DNA from: Fasciolopsis buskii
Lineage: Eukaryota > Platyhelminthes > Trematoda > Plagiorchiida > Fasciolidae
NCBI GenBank assembly: GCA_008360955.1
Contig: LUCM01000599.1
Coordinates: forward strand, 16,844 to 80,843
DNA length: 64,000 bases
Direction of reading: 5' to 3'
Part shown: positions 60,531 to 64,000 of the stretch, in pieces
How the letters are laid out: the number at the start of each line of letters is the position of its first letter
How positions within the stretch are numbered: position 1 is the first letter of the stretch
Notes under the pieces: model-generated
The model's database searches: none
Told to the model about the DNA's origin: nothing
Seen by the model: only the letters and a program-made list of their open reading frames with translations
Program-made: the position numbers and the translations under genes

Positions 60531-63144
60531 TATAATCAAAAATTCTCTGTTTCTCTTCAATCTTGACAATCTACATTGAGCGCTTTTTCTTCTTGCTGTT
60601 CTGTTTTTGTCTTACTTATCAAAGCGAACAAGTAGCGGTTCGTGAAGAATTAAATATTGAAAGAACGCATTCGCTTTCTTGGGGTTCCTATCATAGCCAT
60701 TGATTGTTTTGTCTATTAACGAATGTATACCTCGAATAACCACTACGCCAGGCCGATGGCAGTCAAGTGGATTAAACTTATGTCATTCCAGAAAGTTTAT
60801 TGGTCCAATTCCCAGATCCACCCGTCTCTTCAGTGGTAGATGGCTATTTACTATCGTCCGATCCTTTACCATATCTGAAGTAATGAGAACTTATGTGGTT
60901 TTGTCATTCCTGGTTTCAGGATCATACTAAACGACTCAGTATCCCCTCATGTAGTGTTCCATAGCGGCTATGGAGCGTGCCTCCTACACTACACTCTTGC
61001 ATCAATCGTTTAACAAAGATACAGATAGAGTAAAAGCAGTCAACAGGACTGCATCTCGAGTTGTTATCTTTCATTTGTAACGGGAGAGTACTGTACAACG
61101 TGATTCTTCGGTACAGCGCAACACGCGAACTTTTTTTGACCACAAACCTTTAGGTGACCCATTTATTTCTTCATCATGAGGATGCCAAAGATAGTTTATT
61201 GTCGAGTTCTGCACCCAAGTTTGTTTGGCTTGATAGAAGTCTAGTATTTGTACTTGATCTACTGCTACAGAATTCGACCAACAGCAGTTGGACACGATCA
61301 CGGTCTCTATACGTAATGCAATAACTATGACTTGAACTACGCAGCTGAAAGTAACGAGAAGCCCATGGCAACTTAAAGACATTTCTGTTCAAGTTTGTTT
61401 AGCAGCAGTATGGTTATGTAGAAACCACGGTAAATGCTGATTGCTGAAATATCGCCAGACGTACCTCAACATCTCGTTCGTGTGCCGAAACACTTCTGAT
61501 TGGCTGGTTGTGTATGCAGGCTACAGCGAAACTGTATGGGTCTGTATCACGTGGTTTGTGCGTAGATTGACTCAACGAGGTTGACTCGGTTTGATGGGAA
61601 CAGTGAACATGACAGAAAGCCCGCCTTTATTTAAAAAAAACTAACTTTTGTGGTAATCGTGAGACAGACAATCAGAATGAAATGGCAGACCAAACTCTTG
61701 TCCCATCTGAAGGAAATTCGTTGTTCTGGAATGAGGAGCTACAATACAGTCGAATATTAGAGCATCGGCTGTTTTCTTCCATTTTCCTGGAAAGACGAAA
61801 CGACAACCAACGCATCTGGAGTGATTCTGAAGGAAAATTCCTAATCATTTTTGTTGCCATTTTATGTTCTGTTAACGCTAAATAACATTTTGAATCTCTC
61901 TTTTCGCCAAACACTTGAGTAATGCTTGCGCTTTATTGCGAGATCGCACAACTCGATGTCACTAAGCAGATGAATTTGTGTTTGTTCCATTCGCATTCAA
62001 ATTGCTTTTTTCTGATGATTGGCTATATTTTATGCGTTAATAGTTTTGGAATTCAAATGGTGACTGGTCATTCCATAACCTTAATGGCATCGGCCGTCCT
62101 CGTCCTCCATCAGGACTGTCAGTAACAATCAGCTGTGGCCAAAATATGACACAAACGCGGAGCGAATGGTTGGGAGTTGAACATCCAAGCTATTGGGCTA
62201 TTGGAGTGTAAACTTTGAGAAAAATATAGATTTATAAATTTCTTCTGGGCTAATTTGCTCGCTGAGTTCGGATGGCATAACGTGGAACAACAATCAGGAA
62301 ATCCTTCGCCCAGATTTTACCCCCAGGATTTCGTTTGACCAGCTGAACTTATAAATATGGTGGACTAATTTCGGACACATTTTTTAAGCAGCTCTGATGT
62401 ATCTGTGTCCAAATTACATCTGCGGAAGGCATATACCATTAGTTAGCTTCTGCACCGTAGCTCACCATACCAAAATACTTGTTATAAACTTTTAGCGGTT
62501 ACCATTTGATGATTTGAAACGACCATCTGAACGAACATGTCCTCGATGCGAGGTGAGATTTTGGAAGGTCAGCTTAAGTATAGCTGACAGGTGTACTACT
62601 TTTTAGTCGTGTATGAGCATCAGAATTACTGACATTTACCGTGAGGCAATGAAGTTTAGTAGTTCCTAATGAAAATAAAACTTGCATTCGCCTCCGTGAT
62701 ATATCGTGCATAATAATTGGAAATCCACAAATTAGGTTTTACGGCATACTGTTCAAACTCTGTTATTAGCTACCATCACTTTAATAGCGACCAAGTAGTC
62801 AGCTTCGCTTTTGGTTTGATCCCCTCTTGCTCGAACAATATTCGTAGATATTTCTCTCTTGTGAATAAAACTCAGAATGGTAGGGCGTACAAACATGAGC
62901 CAAAATTTGGGCAAGCCTTATTCCATTAGGTAAATTACTGATTGGGAACATCTCAGAATCGACCTCTGAACAAATAATTGTGTGCATGCAAGCCTTCTGA
63001 ATGCCACTCATCCTTAGACGACTGCCTGTTATGAAATATAATCGGCTTTGCAAAACGAAGAATCTTCTTTTGGGGTCGCTGAAGGGACTTGGTGAAGGCG
63101 TTGAATTTTTCTGTTTTCTTGGCTACTTTCAAGGTAGAGAAATT

Positions 63145-63249
63145 TTTATTGTGAGTGATATAATGTCAGTAACTCAGCGTTGTTGATTGATGTAATACGC
63201 CAACGTTTCGACTACCGTGGTTAGTCTTTCTCAGGGCCAATTTTACAAT
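63145..63249 (-). repeat. Penelope terminal repeat (pLTR) with hammerhead-like core
   Basis: It shares ATTGTGNNTGATATAATGT, CGCCAACGTTTCGACTACC and AGTCTTTCTCA with 21630-21735. On the minus strand it follows the coding end directly. The motif CCTGAGAAAG, a seven-pair stem (63210-63216 with 63220-63226, one mismatch) and GTCGAAACGTTGG lie in the order of a hammerhead ribozyme core, as described for Penelope terminal repeats. Confidence 0.6.
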
Positions 63250-63480
63250 CGAAAGCTTTTGTGATCTAGGATTTGCATTGGGCCGGGGGTGGGCCAGAGG
63301 AGTTGAAGGGCATGCACAAATTGTTTTTGAGCGGACACTGGAGTACTGTGTAGACGGATCGTAACAGCTTCCGCATTGCTGAAGGGACGACAGTTTGCCA
63401 ACCTAGACTGTTGACCTCTGACCGTATACAGGGTCCGGAAAGCTTGCGTCACATTCACGGTAGGGTTAGTCTGTGCTAGA
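63250..63480 (-). mobile_element. Penelope-like element, C-terminal coding end
   Basis: The minus-strand frame reads VNVTQAFRTLYTVR, then NAEAVTIRLHSTPVSAQK and QFVHALQLLWP. It matches the fragment at 53813-53990 (EAVCIRL..., CAQK..., VQTLKLAWP) at protein and DNA level. The GIY-YIG core itself is not visible. Directly downstream on the minus strand is the terminal repeat at 63145-63249, so this is a 5'-truncated 3' end in the order expected for the family. Confidence 0.7.
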
Positions 63481-63534
63481 TGTGAGACGACTGCGCTATT
63501 AAGTGACTAATCCCATCCCTCTTAAGGAAAAAAT

Positions 63535-63650
63535 TATCCACCTATGTAGTGATGTAATTGCATAAGTACGAATCACTGAAAACGAGCTTGTTCGCCAACT
63601 TGTTTTCCCAACGTTCTCAGTGGGAATTTTCAAGGAACTGAAACATGACT
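63535..63650 (+). repeat. shared block H, copy 2
   Basis: It is similar to 54055-54165 over about 110 bases in the same orientation, with CACTGAAAACGAGCTTGTTC as the best-kept part. Here it lies upstream of a minus-strand Penelope end, so its orientation relative to the Penelope frame is opposite to copy 1. Confidence 0.5.
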
Positions 63651-64000
63651 GAGTTGGAACCGCAATTTTTGCTGGTCACGTGCTACATCTGTTCATACTA
63701 GTTTCATTGCGGAACATGTCATGTATTACTGTTGATGAGCTTTTTCTATATTACTTTGTTTTGTTATCGACCCGTTGAAATTTTCTGATTAATTACACCG
63801 AAGTATATTGATGTTCTAGTGATTCTCAAAACTGTGCCATATAAGACCACCTAAGAATATAGATCTGACATTTCAAACAAGTCCAAGGCATTACGCCGGG
63901 ACCATTGCGTCAAATTACGCAAAATTTAGTGTGGACAATAGTTGATTGATAGTCTCGTCCGACACAGGCATGCATCTCTTTGTGTATTTATGCAAACAGA

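Larger units (their letters stand above)
56607..64000 (+). other. FAK intron 10, continuing past the window
   Basis: It begins GTGAGT and no acceptor joined to a kinase exon was found. No A-V-K, HRDIAARN or DFG-like codon run was seen on the + strand. Recognised contents are repeat C (59220-59415), a TA tract (60511-60530) and a minus-strand Penelope 3' end (63145-63480) followed by a shared block (63535-63650). Other stretches hold only short open frames without similarity to known families. Confidence 0.5.

Noticed and set aside
60361..60579. Segment reading AVAVIYLLKNTNLL considered as the next kinase exon with the ATP lysine
   Set aside because: It lacks the V-A-V-K-T-C pattern and good splice borders in phase 0.

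Overview
This is a window of animal nuclear DNA, most likely from a parasitic flatworm (digenean trematode). The evidence is a spliced protein-kinase gene of a metazoan-only family, introns of about 60 bp up to more than 16 kb, and many decayed retroelements: LINE, Ty3/Gypsy, Penelope-like and tRNA-derived SINEs. Nothing resembles a bacterial operon, and no intact single-exon gene is visible. The phylum is inferred from this mix; no species-diagnostic sequence was recognised.

The one host gene I can support runs on the + strand through almost the whole window. It is a focal adhesion kinase (FAK/PTK2) homologue. Ten coding exons were assembled by hand at 4806-4889, 4950-5198, 5259-5338, 5403-5511, 21100-21240, 37724-37801, 38558-38632, 39009-39322, 46790-46821 and 56515-56606. 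All have AG/GT borders, and the phases keep one open frame of 418 codons. The product covers the FERM domain, the FERM-kinase linker and the start of the kinase domain, up to the glycine-rich loop GEGQFGDV. The rest of the kinase and the FAT region must lie beyond 64000. The likely start ATG at 4806 has an in-frame TAA three codons upstream and a strong 3' splice site 89 bp upstream, which fits a non-coding first exon or a spliced-leader acceptor.

Layout. 1-1225: 3' end of a decayed LINE. 1226-4716: no gene seen. 4717-5511: UTR and four closely packed FAK exons. 5512-21099: 15.6-kb intron with SINEs and a microsatellite. 21241-37723: 16.5-kb intron with a Penelope terminal repeat, a Gypsy RT remnant, a LINE remnant and several tRNA-like repeats. 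37724-39322: three FAK exons. 39323-46789: intron with a Gypsy RT fragment and a LINE tail. 46790-46821: microexon. 46822-56514: intron rich in repeats, including a Penelope GIY-YIG fragment. 56515-56606: first kinase exon. 56607-64000: intron ending in a Penelope 3' end on the minus strand.

The most interesting points are the lack of a recognisable YAEI autophosphorylation/Src-docking motif in a FAK linker of otherwise normal length, hammerhead-ribozyme-like cores in Penelope terminal repeats, and a four-copy repeat family I cannot classify. No clearly new biological system was found.
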